Below, piece after piece: positions 11,001-20,300 of a stretch of DNA of 29,032 nucleotides. The stretch's first letter is position 1, and every line of letters begins with the position of its first letter. The stretch is from Discostella pseudostelligera (lineage: Eukaryota > Bacillariophyta > Thalassiosirophyceae > Thalassiosirales > Thalassiosiraceae), in the NCBI GenBank assembly GCA_036940085.1, contig JALLBK010000293.1, forward strand, positions 1 through 29,032, read 5' to 3'. The translations under genes and the position numbers were made by a program. The notes under the pieces are model-generated. The model was not told the origin of the DNA, did no database searches, and saw only the letters and a program-made list of their open reading frames with translations.

Positions 11001-11814
11001 CAGCTGTGTACGCAAACCGAATAGCATCTACGACATCTGAGTTTGATATTGATTCAATTTCATCACCATCACCAATGTTTTCGTCAACAGTTGAGAAGGA
11101 TTGTGATGAGGAATTGAATGACAAAATGTCACGACTATACCGTCGACAGAATTGCAACATTGCATCATGTGCGTAGTTTCTCCCCAGCAACCGGATGATA
11201 GAAGTTGCATCTCTTGGGTGGATGTTCCATGAAAGATTTTTGGTAAGACACGTACTACCATTTTTTTGTTGCCGTTGCTTGTTTCCAGTAGCCCCCAAAT
11301 CCCAACCCAAATTATCATTGCTCGCTTGACCCTCTAATATATCATTCACCATGGAATTGAGCAAATTAATTATGCCTTCTTTCGTTTCGTGCCTCTTCTC
11401 AATATTCTCGAATGAGTTCAAAATTGCCTTGGAACGTATCCTTCGTCTATGTTTCCATGACTGTGATGATTTAGATGAGATCTGTGGAATTTCATGCCGT
11501 GTTTCATTATTCAGTGGTCGTTGAGTTGCGTGACGATGGCGCTCGGGATGGTGTTGCCGAGTAACTGCGAGGGATGTCATCAACTGTTGCTGCGGATGCC
11601 GCCCACCCAAACATCGTCGCGGAGGAGACAACGACGACGACGACGACGACGACGACGGCAATCCAAGACGGGGGTGAAGATGAAACGCATCGACCCCGAC
11701 ATTACAGCTACAGTAGAGAGTGATGCTAAGGATGGCAGTTCGCCGCATGTTCCTTGTTCGCTGCCGCCATCGGCCGCCATCCGCCATGGTTTGCGATAAT
11801 CGACCATCAGCCAT
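8085..11814 (-). CDS. PPR-SMR protein, probably plastid-targeted
   Basis: Two exons: 11814-8437 (start choice discussed here) and 8369-8085, separated by a 67-nt intron (GTAAGT at 8436; acceptor TAG ending at 8370; phase 0). Exon 1 is a long series of helical-pair repeats typical of pentatricopeptide repeats, for example PDIVSFNNVLSAYANAGDYD and PNEETYSMILQSCAVHGQMK; I see at least ten. PPR proteins bind organelle RNA sequence-specifically. Exon 2 supplies a C-terminal SMR domain: DLHQFS (the family's D-L-H motif) and FIVGKGKRS (its glycine-rich loop). In-frame ATGs are at 11814, 11787 and 11748. The last gives MRRTAILSITLYCSCNVGVD followed by AFHLHP and a Ser-rich stretch, which resembles a diatom signal peptide, AF-type cleavage site and transit peptide, so 11748 is the best start for plastid import. 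The open frame continues upstream to 11877 but with TTG, not ATG. Length is about 1200-1220 residues. Confidence 0.9.
11631..11657. repeat. (CGA)n microsatellite within the PPR-SMR presequence
   Basis: A run of CGACGA units on the plus strand encodes a poly-serine tract on the minus strand, immediately after the predicted signal peptide of the PPR-SMR protein. Serine enrichment is usual for transit peptides. The tract is likely to vary in length between strains. Confidence 0.7.
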
Positions 11815-12101
11815 GAGAGATAAAAGCACAGAGTGAGAGAAGCGAGTGCACCATTTTTTATTACCACCACCCGCCAATTAATTTTGAATGCATAGTGGCG
11901 GGAACTCCTTCCACCCTTGTGGCGCCATTTTAAAAAGGCGGGAAGATAATTCCTATTGAATTCCTACGTGACATTTTAGGCATAGGAATCAGTTCAGCGA
12001 GGTAGGTACGAGATCTACTCCTCTTCAATGAGATCTTTCTACCCGCCAAAATTATGGTGCATGGCTAAGTTCATAAATTTATGTGAAGACTTAGTTCACA
12101 G
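11815..12101. promoter_or_regulatory. Promoter region between PPR-SMR and 5S rRNA genes, several GGCGGG sites
   Basis: Contains TGGCGGGT on the minus strand (about 11869-11876), TGGCGGGAA on the plus strand (11896-11904), GGCGGGAAG (about 11937-11945) and TTTTGGCGGGT on the minus strand (about 12041-12052), plus TGGCGCCA at about 11919-11926. These are the same E2F-like elements found before other genes here. The palindrome CATAAATTTATG (12072-12083) lies about 19-30 bp before the 5S rRNA and is placed like an upstream TATA-type element for RNA polymerase III. Confidence 0.5.
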
Positions 12102-12215
12102 GAACGACCATACCACTGTGACAGCACCGCTTCCCGTCTGCTCAGCGAAGTTAAGCACAGTCGGGCCAGGTTAGTACTACGGTGGGGGACCACGTTGGAA
12201 TCCCTGGTGTTGTTC
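12102..12215 (+). rRNA. 5S ribosomal RNA
   Basis: The sequence contains the strongly conserved eukaryotic 5S blocks: ACGACCATACCACTGTGA at the 5' end, TCAGCGAAGTTAAGCACAGT (loop region with the internal A box), GTTAGTACTACGGTGGGGG (C box region) and GACCACGTTGGAATCCC, ending CTGGTGTTGTTC. The 5' end GAACGACC can pair with the 3' end GGTGTTGTTC to close helix I. T runs at 12216-12219 and 12221-12226 fit RNA polymerase III termination. The length of about 114-118 nt fits 5S rRNA; exact ends are uncertain by a few bases. It is a single copy, with no other rRNA or tRNA recognised next to it. Confidence 0.96.
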
Positions 12216-12226
12216 TTTTGCTTTTT
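12216..12226 (+). terminator. RNA polymerase III T-run terminator of 5S rRNA
   Basis: TTTT followed by a second T run directly after the 5S rRNA 3' end, which is the normal Pol III stop signal. Confidence 0.7.
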
Positions 12227-12305
12227 GTTTTATGATTGCGGTACAATACGATTGCATTGCGGTGAATGCGGAAACCCCTCGCTCCCCTCAACGCCAAATC
12301 CAATA

Positions 12306-12617
12306 ATGGAGATGGAGGGAGAGTCTTCACCACTTATCGGAACAATCCTCCTCGTTGTATCTGCCGCTTTTATCCGCGCAGCAGTTTACATCCTTACATC
12401 GTCATTATTTCAGTGGTCCGATAATGATCCTACAGACACAGTCGCAACCGCGTGCGGCGCCGACAACAACAACATCGATGTCGCTGATGGCAGCTGCCCA
12501 CAGCTGCATGTCCATGCCGGATTTCATTTCTCAACGATGATGCCATTATCCTTCATTCCAATTCTAATATTTCTCATGGTTCGATATGTTTCATTGCGTT
12601 TATACCAGAGAAATTGA
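12306..12617 (+). CDS. Hypothetical small two-TM membrane protein
   Basis: ATG-initiated ORF of 103 residues with two hydrophobic segments, IGTILLVVSAAFIRAAVYIL near the N terminus and MPLSFIPILIFLMV near the C terminus, separated by an acidic, Asn/Asp-rich loop. It resembles no family I recognise. The codon use is not obviously random and the two-TM layout is plausible, but there is no domain support and it begins only about 90 bp after the 5S rRNA. It may be a first exon, a real microprotein, or chance. Confidence 0.35.
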   Translation: MEMEGESSPLIGTILLVVSAAFIRAAVYILTSSLFQWSDNDPTDTVATACGADNNNIDVADGSCPQLHVHAGFHFSTMMPLSFIPILIFLMVRYVSLRLYQRN

Positions 12618-13118
12618 TGAGATGGTAGATGGTATTTCAACAATATCCCCTCGCGAAAACTGAAATCCCGTTATGTAAATACAAAATGATGTCGGTTGTT
12701 CCATAGTCACAGATAGAGGTAATGGTAAAGTTGATACTTTGATGGGATGGAAATATCTTTCAACTTCAAGGCAATTATTCGGTAGTGCGGCGAAATTCAT
12801 GGAGGCGTGTTGTGATCTGTTGAGATCAACTCATCGGCAACAATCCATACGTCGGATCGTTCCACCGGAAAGTGTTCAACGATCATGCTTCTTCTCAAGC
12901 GTCAGGGTCGGTCGACGAAGCAACTGACTATGTATGTCATCACATTAATGAGCACGTCGTTTGGATGCAATTGGTACACGTTATTTGACATGTAAATGAT
13001 ACAAAATGCAAAAGGGGAACGAACCAATCCATTACTGATCTCGATAATAGAAACGGATGCTACTTAGGACATGCATTACGAATGTTATAATCAACCAAAT
13101 CAATCATTATTACAAACA
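12618..13118. other. Intergenic stretch without a recognisable gene
   Basis: About 500 bp between the doubtful two-TM ORF and the 3' end of the actuator-domain gene. A 62-codon open frame at 12739-12927 lacks recognisable motifs. I searched by eye for tRNA and U-snRNA signatures and saw none. It probably holds 3' UTR sequence. Confidence 0.4.
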
Positions 13119-13917
13119 CTATCGAATTGTTTCTCGTGATATCGGCGTCAGAGCAATCCCAGCCTCCAAATATTCCATTCTATTAATCTCTTCAACCTCC
13201 TCGGATAAGTCAGTCTGTGGTGGCCATCGACGAGCCTTAATCAACTTTGCCAACATCACTCGATCTCCGGTGGCAGTAACGACTGCTATGCACGCCCCCT
13301 GTAATATCCGACTTCCATAATATAATGTTGTCGAGTTTACTGCACCATTGGCATTGTTGGATATTTGTTGTGGCTTTGCTTCTCCCGTAATGAGATGTGA
13401 ATCTACAATAATATCCATGCCGTCCAGCCCCTTAGGCGTGCCATTCCCACTCGTCTCCACATCTACCACCAATGATGCATCGACATGATCCATACCTAGA
13501 CTAATAATTGAACAATCTGCGGGAATTACATCTCCCTCGACCAATCGGACAATGTCGCCAACGACCAAGCTGGCATGATCATATCGTATCCAATGTCCAT
13601 CGCGCAATACCTCGGCATCATCTGGCTGTACTAAGCGAAATTGTTTCATGGACGGGATATGATTAATGCATGGTCTGTGTACGGAGTGATAGAAACATAG
13701 TAATGGTAATGAGAGTAATTTAAAGATGATTGAAACGCGAACTATAGCGGACAGCAACTCACAGGAGGCAGCAAACCCATTTAGGACAATTCAATGGTGG
13801 TCGGACGGTGTTCAGCCCTCCTCGTGTGCCACCATCTCCACTACTACTACCACTCCGTCGCTGGGAAGCTTCAGCAGACGAAAGCCCGCTTGTGTAATTG
13901 GCTCGAACGCGAGTGAG
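13119..13917 (-). CDS. Stand-alone P-type ATPase actuator (A) domain protein, 5' end unresolved
   Basis: Two exons on the minus strand: from about 13917 to 13763, then 13674-13119, joined over an 88-nt intron (GTGAGT at 13762, CAG at 13677-13675). Splicing fuses NCPKWVCCLL to PCINHIPSMK in frame. Exon 1 has GLSSAEAS, like the N-terminal region of P3A/P2 ATPases. Exon 2 is a typical E1-E2 ATPase A domain: AEVLRDGHWIRYDHASLVVG, then GDIVRLVEGDVIPADCSII, and LITGEAKP in place of the canonical TGES loop. TLYYGSRILQGACIAVVTAT follows, as in full pumps. The protein then stops (…SRETIR), with no DKTGT phosphorylation domain, nucleotide domain or clear membrane segments. No in-frame ATG exists between the intron and the ambiguous base at 13918, nor a clear one upstream, so the start is missing or misassembled. 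A regulatory or pseudo-pump role is inference. Confidence 0.7.
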
Positions 13918-13967
13918 NGGCGGGAAGTTACAGATCTTGGCGGGAAGGAAAAAGATCTGGCGGGAAG
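13918..13967 (+). promoter_or_regulatory. Three TGGCGGGAAG elements spaced exactly 20 bp
   Basis: GGCGGGAAG follows the ambiguous base at 13918. TGGCGGGAAG then recurs at 13938-13947 and 13958-13967. The spacers contain AGATC/AGATCT. The spacing equals about two helical turns, so bound factors would lie on the same DNA face. The array sits between the divergent actuator-domain and helicase-associated genes, 40-90 bp before the latter's ATG. By pattern the N is probably T. Confidence 0.6.
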
Positions 13968-14009
13968 CGAGCTGTGCAAACAACACGTGCCGCCGACGCC
14001 GGTGTTTCC

Positions 14010-14742
14010 ATGTCGTCGAAGGAACGAATGGATAACGCAAGAGCAGCACTGACTAGTGAGGATTGCCGTAATCGTATGTTGGTTCGGCCGATGAATGGTA
14101 CTGCCTATCTCCATCCAAATGCAGATCAAGATTTCATTGACCATTGTGCTATGGCGAAAAAACTGTTCAAAAAGGTGAGTAGATGATACTCACTGCTGGC
14201 TATAAATCAATTATACTAAACTTATTTTTTCTTTTCTATCAGTACGGCGTAGTCAAACGCTCCAGTTCACTCAAAGAGACAAACCCGAAACTATTCAGTT
14301 TCATTCATTATTGGCGTCAGACGAGATGTATCAAGAAGCTAACGGAGGAGAGGAAGAATGCACTAATCGAATGTGGTGTTCTAGATGTTGGTAGAATCGA
14401 AAAAGGCATTGACGAAATAGAATGCAATGCAGATCAAGATTTCATTGACCATTGTGCTATGGCGAAAAAACTGTTCAAAAAGGTGAGTAGATGATACTCA
14501 CTGCTGGCTATAAATCAATTATACTAAACTTATTTTTTCTTTTCTATCAGTACGGCGTAGTCAAACGCTCCAGTTCACTCAAAGAGACAAACCCGAAACT
14601 ATTCAGTTTCATTCATTATTGGCGTCAGACGAGATGTATCAAGAAGCTAACGGAGGAGAGGAAGAATGCGCTAATCGAATGTGGTGTTCTAGATGTTGGT
14701 AAAATCGAAAAAGGCATTGACGAAATAGAATGCAAGATGTAG
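14010..14742 (+). CDS. Helicase-associated (HA)-like domain protein with duplicated exon
   Basis: Three exons: 14010-14174, 14243-14482, 14551-14742; both introns are 68 nt and phase 0. Spliced length is 198 residues. The repeated module begins NADQDFIDHCAMAKKLFKK, continues YGVVKRSSSLKETNPKLFSF and IHYWRQTRCIKKLTEERKNA, and ends LIECGVLD. It follows the helicase-associated domain layout (F...HG....P......W...QR..YK.G.LS.ER...L...GF), a small putative DNA-binding fold much expanded in diatoms. The second module arises from a 308-bp tandem duplication including the intron, which leaves the frame intact. The frame stays open for 54 codons beyond the TAG at 14740 (to TAG 14905-14907) and looks protein-like (EARYKQQAAALKKSQQQ), so the stop may be premature. 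The start is the ATG at 14010, after the triple promoter motif. HA membership is moderate. Confidence 0.65.
14118..14733 (+). repeat. 308-bp tandem duplication
   Basis: Unit 1 is 14118-14425 and unit 2 is 14426-14733. By eye they differ at two positions (gcActaatc/gcGctaatc and ggtaGaatc/ggtaAaatc). Each unit carries one 68-nt intron plus 240 coding bases, exactly 80 codons. Confidence 0.95.
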
Positions 14743-14909
14743 CAGATAAGGGACGAAGCTAGATACAAACAACAAGCTGCAGCATTGAAAAAATCTCAAC
14801 AGCAAATATTTTTGATGCATTACACTATTGCTGTTCATATGTCACTGGTGCATCATTCATATTGGCCTCCCGAACAGATGCATGCATCTGCAAACTTTCT
14901 AAACTAGAA

Positions 14910-16802
14910 TCAATCCTCTTTCTTCTTCATCTTCTTGTATGCCTCCTCTGCCTGTTCCCTCGTGGGTACCAAATTGCTCAATCTCCATGCCGCACCGAGC
15001 CATAATGTCGCGGCTCCGGTGGTAAGATATGACAATTCACGCAATCCCACCGCACCAAACGACGATGTAATTGCTGACAATGTCAGAGATGCCGCCGACT
15101 TTCCGAATCGGTACCCCAAGACGCCAATCACCTCCTTGCCCAAGAATCGACTTTCGTAATCGAGTGGCACGTAAACCATCTCGTCGAGCATACGTCGTAC
15201 TGAGAATTCAAGTGTCTTCATAACAAGGAAGGCGGTTGCAACCATGGCCAATGACGGGTCGGTAGTACCGCCACCGCCAATGAAGCCGAATCCTAACTTT
15301 GGAAATGCCAATGGTAACGTCATAGCCAGCATAAGTAGCGGCATGCCTCTCCACAACGTGCCCGGCTCAAAATATGAAGATGTTGCGGGCAGTACTCCAA
15401 ACTGCAGTACGCAGCTCAGTACATTAATCGCCGCGAAGAACTTGCCCATCCATCCAGCACGTTCGGCATCATCCGGCATTGCCTCGGACACTCGAGTGAT
15501 GCAGCATACGTTGAGTAACGTTGATAGGCCTTGGCAGGCGAGTATTTCGCAAAAGAGAGCCCAGAGAGTCGGTTCGCGTGCGAAGACATCTCCTGCCTTG
15601 GCGAATAGGCTATCCTTGGCGCGGTTGTTGTTTGATGAGGTAGATGTTACCAATTGTTGCTTCTGCTGCTTTTGTTTCTTCTTCCTATCATGCTCCTCGG
15701 CCGGATTGAATCCATTCTTCTCGGCAATGGAGTATGCCATTCGACCAAATCCAATGCTCCCGCTCAACACTACTGCCGCAACCAATAGCACTCCCTGCAA
15801 CCCCAACAGGGCACTCATCTTCCCCACTCCGGCCGCGGCCAATGCCGAGGTTATGCTCGTAAGTCCGCTAATGGGGGCAAACCACCGCGAGCTCTCACTT
15901 GGCGTTAATATCGAGCTAATAAACGACCAATGTTGGGATGTTAATAGCTGGACATAACTTTCACGAAATACAAAGAGGGCACCGACAATGTATCTGGTCA
16001 TTCTTGAGACAGTACTACCAGCCACGACTTCGACATCATTCGGTATCATGGCATCCATCCTATCAATGACCAAAGCCGACAATCCCAATATAGACGCACA
16101 TCCCAAAGTTGTAGATTTCAATGCCCCATATGGTCCCCCCGCATCGAGGGCAATGCCATACAGTAGCAACAAAACGAAGCTGGCCGGTCCGATAAATGTC
16201 ATGGCCAAAGGGTAGGCCGAGGACACACTCCCACCCCCATCCCCCCCAAAGCCAAGTCGAGAGGATGTAAATAGCGTCATGGTCGCGGGACGTGCGAGAC
16301 TGTACGCGAGGTAGTGTAGGGACATGCAAGTTGCCATGGATAATGCCGCGAGTGTCCGTGGTGATGACAAGAGCGTGGTGATGCTGACACTGTTGTTGCT
16401 CGTTTTGTTGCTGCTACTCTTGTTGTTACTGGTATCCAATCCCTTTCCACCTCCTCGAATTAAAATGGAAGCATCATCATCTTCTAATAGATCATCGTCA
16501 TCGTCATTGCTGATTTCGCTGCTGTCATCACCACCACCACGCAGCATCAATACGCCTCGTCTACTACTAAAGTCATTAACGACATGCCATTGGTGTTGTT
16601 GTTGTTGTTGTTGAGTTCGTCGTCTCGGAAAGTGCAAGAGCTGGGACTCCCCATCCATCACAGCCTTGGTTGGGAGCAAAATGGTGGCGGTGGTTGCTGA
16701 TGTTGATGTGCTGGATGCAAGCACCAGTAGTACTAGTACTACGAACCGCCGACATGGCGCCGCCGACGCAGACACAAAGGATTTTGTGGGTGGGGCGCGC
16801 AT
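14910..16802 (-). CDS. Divergent NTT-family (ATP/ADP-type nucleotide) transporter with signal peptide
   Basis: Single exon of 630 residues. The first ATG is at 16802; the open frame upstream has only GTG. The N terminus is a signal peptide (RRFVVLVLLVLASSTSTSA) followed by a low-complexity Gln/Asp/Ser-rich linker to about residue 135. About eleven hydrophobic segments follow in two blocks separated by a Lys/Gln-rich loop (EEHDRKKKQKQQKQQ). The C-terminal block DEMVYVPLDYESRFLGKEVI with GVLGYRFGKSAASL matches the conserved NTT/Tlc signature 'KEMAYIPLD...KGKAAIDVIGGRLGKSGG'. AGWMGKFFAAINVLS matches 'SAFMGKFQ.WTG', and SYVQLLTSQHWSFISSIL matches the 'FW.FAN.I' region. NTT proteins exchange nucleotides across plastid or endosymbiont membranes. 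Substrate and membrane are unknown; the signal peptide fits a plastid-surrounding or secretory membrane. It ends 168 bp from the convergent HA-like gene. Confidence 0.72.
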   Translation of the reverse strand: MRAPPTKSFVSASAAPCRRFVVLVLLVLASSTSTSATTATILLPTKAVMDGESQLLHFPRRRTQQQQQQHQWHVVNDFSSRRGVLMLRGGGDDSSEISNDDDDDLLEDDDASILIRGGGKGLDTSNNKSSSNKTSNNSVSITTLLSSPRTLAALSMATCMSLHYLAYSLARPATMTLFTSSRLGFGGDGGGSVSSAYPLAMTFIGPASFVLLLLYGIALDAGGPYGALKSTTLGCASILGLSALVIDRMDAMIPNDVEVVAGSTVSRMTRYIVGALFVFRESYVQLLTSQHWSFISSILTPSESSRWFAPISGLTSITSALAAAGVGKMSALLGLQGVLLVAAVVLSGSIGFGRMAYSIAEKNGFNPAEEHDRKKKQKQQKQQLVTSTSSNNNRAKDSLFAKAGDVFAREPTLWALFCEILACQGLSTLLNVCCITRVSEAMPDDAERAGWMGKFFAAINVLSCVLQFGVLPATSSYFEPGTLWRGMPLLMLAMTLPLAFPKLGFGFIGGGGTTDPSLAMVATAFLVMKTLEFSVRRMLDEMVYVPLDYESRFLGKEVIGVLGYRFGKSAASLTLSAITSSFGAVGLRELSYLTTGAATLWLGAAWRLSNLVPTREQAEEAYKKMKKKED

Positions 16803-17369
16803 ATTATTATCCTCCACTCGTATCACTTACAAGGCAGAGGAGGGGTGGTGAATGATTATGATGGGGTGAGAGATACTACCTATCCCTATCGACATCAGTA
16901 TCGAACATCATGGTGGTGATTGGTGATCGATGGTCGATGATGGTCGATGTCGATGGTCGATGATCGATGGTGTGATGGGGTCTCCCGCCAAAACATTGGC
17001 GCCCGCCAAATATGTGCCACGTGTAAGTGTGTGTCTCGCTTTTGTCGCTCATCTCTCTGTGATCTTGATCTTCCCTGATCTTCCGTGGTCACAACAACAT
17101 CATCCGCTGTCTATATGATGTGCTCTGTGGTCGCAGGGCGATGCAAAGTGAAAGATATCCATCTGAAAATCCTTTTCAGGCGTTAAATAAAAGATATTTT
17201 GGAATGTGTTGAAGTTGGGGTTGGATGTTAATATCGCTTCAAGGGAACGATGCGGTCGGATTTGTACCATCGCCGGGGGGGGGACAACCATGCATACAAT
17301 AGAGATACTTACTGTCTACTCCTAGCTACTCCAACTCCAATTACCAATAATGATAGTCAGACTGCAACC
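16803..17369. promoter_or_regulatory. Divergent promoter between NTT-like and AAA_16 genes
   Basis: Contains TTTTGGCGGGAGA on the minus strand (about 16982-16994) and a second site, TTTGGCGGGCGCCAA on the minus strand (about 16996-17010), giving a paired E2F-like arrangement between two divergent genes. A degenerate CGATGG repeat lies at 16918-16975. A G9-10 run is at about 17274-17283. No gene is seen; the upstream ATG at 17250 is in frame with the AAA_16 gene but the segment looks non-coding. Confidence 0.5.
16918..16975. repeat. Degenerate (GA)TCGATGG short tandem repeat
   Basis: Repeated TCGATGG/TCGATGATGG units in a 58-bp stretch; low complexity, and AT/GC alternation could form local palindromes (ATCGAT). 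Confidence 0.75.
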
Positions 17370-20300
17370 ATGATGCGCAAACCTGGAAGCGAGCAAGATC
17401 CGCGCGCCGACATAGCCGTCGACATGCTGATGAAGGAGCCGACTCTCATGGTGACCCATGCAATGCGATCGGCTGGATTCTCAATGGAGGAGAGCAAAGA
17501 TCGCGCCATTCAGATGAGAATTCGTCGACGTATTCCCACCAGTAAAGCAAGACGAGCAGGAACATCGCAGCAACCTTCACCTACTAGCAGTACTACTGCC
17601 ACTGCCATACCGCGTCAATCGACCATTGAATGTCTTCGGCAAGACCTTCTCACTGTGGCTGTAGCTGCAGCTGTAGGCATCGATGAGTCAGCTGCAGTGC
17701 TACAACAACCCGTCATCACACCACTACAAGATTCGGACAATACTGAGTGTATTGGCGGCGGTAATAATACGGAAGTAGAAGCACACATGGATGATGAATT
17801 CGAAGAGTGTAAATTACTAACTTGGATCTCCGGCCAAAGCCATAGCGCTGATATCATCGGGGGCGGACACGACGGTCACCAGATGATGTTGCAGCAACGA
17901 ACATATCTGGAGCAGTCGGTGCAGATATTATATTCCCTTGCTGAAAAAATAATTATCGACAATTATTTGCTGTTCATTGGCCAGCCAGAAGACTTCATCA
18001 CCGTATCTAATATTATTGTGAGAAAATCGACTGCGGTAGTATCGGTGTCGGGGCACGAAAATAATTATGGACAACTATCTGCTGACTTTATCACCAGAGG
18101 CGATGGTGATGATACTCCGTTCTGCCATGAGTGCGATGGGGACGAAACCCAGAAGAAGTATGCTGCTATGCATGCATTTGCACATATTGCGTATGCATTG
18201 TGTTTGAGGGGAAACGGACCTGAGTTGCCCGATTTTATCCTTCGAAATGTTACCGCATCGGAATCAAGTTTGTCTATTAGACTCAGTCTTCGAGATGATC
18301 ATCCTGTGGACGGTGCAGGTAGTGAGGGGGAAGATGATATTATGGACATGATTCGTAAACATTGCCGTGGGGCAGATTCGGAAAAGATAAAGGGCGGCGG
18401 ATACATTTCGGCTATGTTGGATGCTGGCATCCCCCTCCCTATGCGTCGATTCATCTCTGATTTGTTGGGTGACGAACAGGGAGGCATGTTCCGTTCTGAC
18501 CGTGCATTCACATCTTTCGAGGACGTGCTGTCGGATTTGAAGCAGATGGTAATCAATCCAGATATTTTTTTGCACGGCACCACTTCTGACAGGTGGAAGG
18601 TTGTATTTGATGATAAACTGTACGGGAGAGATGCTGCGACGGAGGCCTTGATGATCGCCGCTGATCGGGTGACATTCGTTAGAGAGGGTGCGCTGGGTGA
18701 TAGACTTACTAGATTGATTTCTGGAAAGAAGAGCGAGGTCGTCATGGTTTCTGGGCATTCAGGCGCAGGAAAGAGCCGCCTTGTGAGCTTAGGGGGCGTC
18801 GGGTTACAGAAGAGGGGATGGCTCTTTTTGCGATGCAAGTTTGACCGAGTAGGTGAGTCAGTCTTCAATTACCGGCAAAATATTGGGATAAATGAGGAAC
18901 ATATGCTTGTCTATTATGTCTTTCTCACATTTCTATTTTGCTTCTCCGTGAAGCTCATCCTGAGCCTCTCTCCGTCCTGGCCCATGCGTTCGATGACTAC
19001 ATTAGATCTCTCGCCATGTGTCCCAAGCACGGAATGCATCACAACAGTGCAATCGCATCTACTTTTTCTTCCACAGAATGTTCCTGCTCAGGAAGATCTC
19101 AAGAGGTGTGCGCGCGTCTCAAGAACATGATTTTTCCACAGGGTCTTGGAATGTTGGCGAAGCACATTCCATCGTTGAAACTTCTTTTGAATGTAGTATC
19201 ACCCTTGGAGTCCCCTGCACTGAATGAATCAATGATGGCATCACTATTTCGTAAATTGCTCCAGGCAATATCATCGAAGCATGCTCCAGTTCTATTTTTT
19301 CTCGATGACTTGCAATGGGCTGATCCACTCTCATTGTCGGTGTTCGTCGAAATTGTCAAGGAAGCAAGACCTGATCTCAATTCCTCAGTCACTGACATCG
19401 AGCAGAGCGGCAGACAAACTCTCAGTGTAGGAGACGAGAAGGCATACATCTTGTTTGTAGGATCCTACCGTGATAATGAAGTGAACAGCAATTATCCGCT
19501 CGCGAAGGTCCTTTACAAATTCCGCGCTGACAACTCAATTAACATGACCGATATTTCACTGCCGGGTCTCCCTCATGAGTCGCTGAATGAGATGCTTTCT
19601 GATACACTTGCATTACCTATACGGCGAGTTAGACCGCTCACTGAGCTAGTCATTCAAAAGACTGACGGACATCCTCTCCATGTGATCGAGTTTATTCACG
19701 CATTGGCGGTTAACAACTTGTTAACTCATAGCTTTTCAAAAGGATGGGAGTGGGACGCGGATTCGATTGATATTTTCCCAATTACAGACAGTGTTGCCGA
19801 GCTGTATTCGTTGAAGCTACAGAAACTGCCGAAAGACATTCTCCTTGGAATTCAAATACTCAGCTGTTTTGGGTTCCAGGTTGATCAGCAAGTACTCGAC
19901 TTGGTGGCATATTATGATGGAAGTGATAGTGTTGACATGAATACGGCGCTACAGGTTGCAATTAGCGAAGGGCTCGTTGAGCGGGCTTGCCATTTGATCA
20001 GCTTCACTCATGATATGATCCTGAAGGCGACCATTGATTCCATTCGCAAGAGTGACTACGTTCCTCTCTTACGCAAACTGGTTGCGGTTCTAATAAAGGA
20101 AGCATCTGCCGCTGGCTCTCTTGACTCAGTATTATTCGTGGCTGTGGATTTGATCAATCGAATAGGGAACGAATCCATAACAGTGTCAAAGGAGCGTGCA
20201 TTGTTTGCAGAGCTGAATTTGCGAGCGGCAACGGCGGCAATTGCCGTTCCCGACTTTGCCGGTGCTGCCAAGTATGCCGAGAATGGGATATCGCTCTTGA

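Noticed and set aside
12195..12305. Upstream extension of the two-TM ORF into the 5S rRNA
   Set aside because: It starts with TTG inside the 5S rRNA gene; only the ATG at 12306 is plausible.
12618..13118. tRNA or U-snRNA linked to 5S rRNA
   Set aside because: No T-loop, anticodon-stem, U6 or Sm-site pattern could be identified by eye.
13900..14750. CRISPR-like or transposon-like repeat array
   Set aside because: The repeats are three short promoter motifs and a single exon-intron tandem duplication, with no spacer array, terminal inverted repeats or transposase.
15244..15957. 237-codon plus-strand open frame
   Set aside because: It lies antisense to the NTT-like transporter, whose membrane-protein frame has recognisable motifs; this frame is a shadow.
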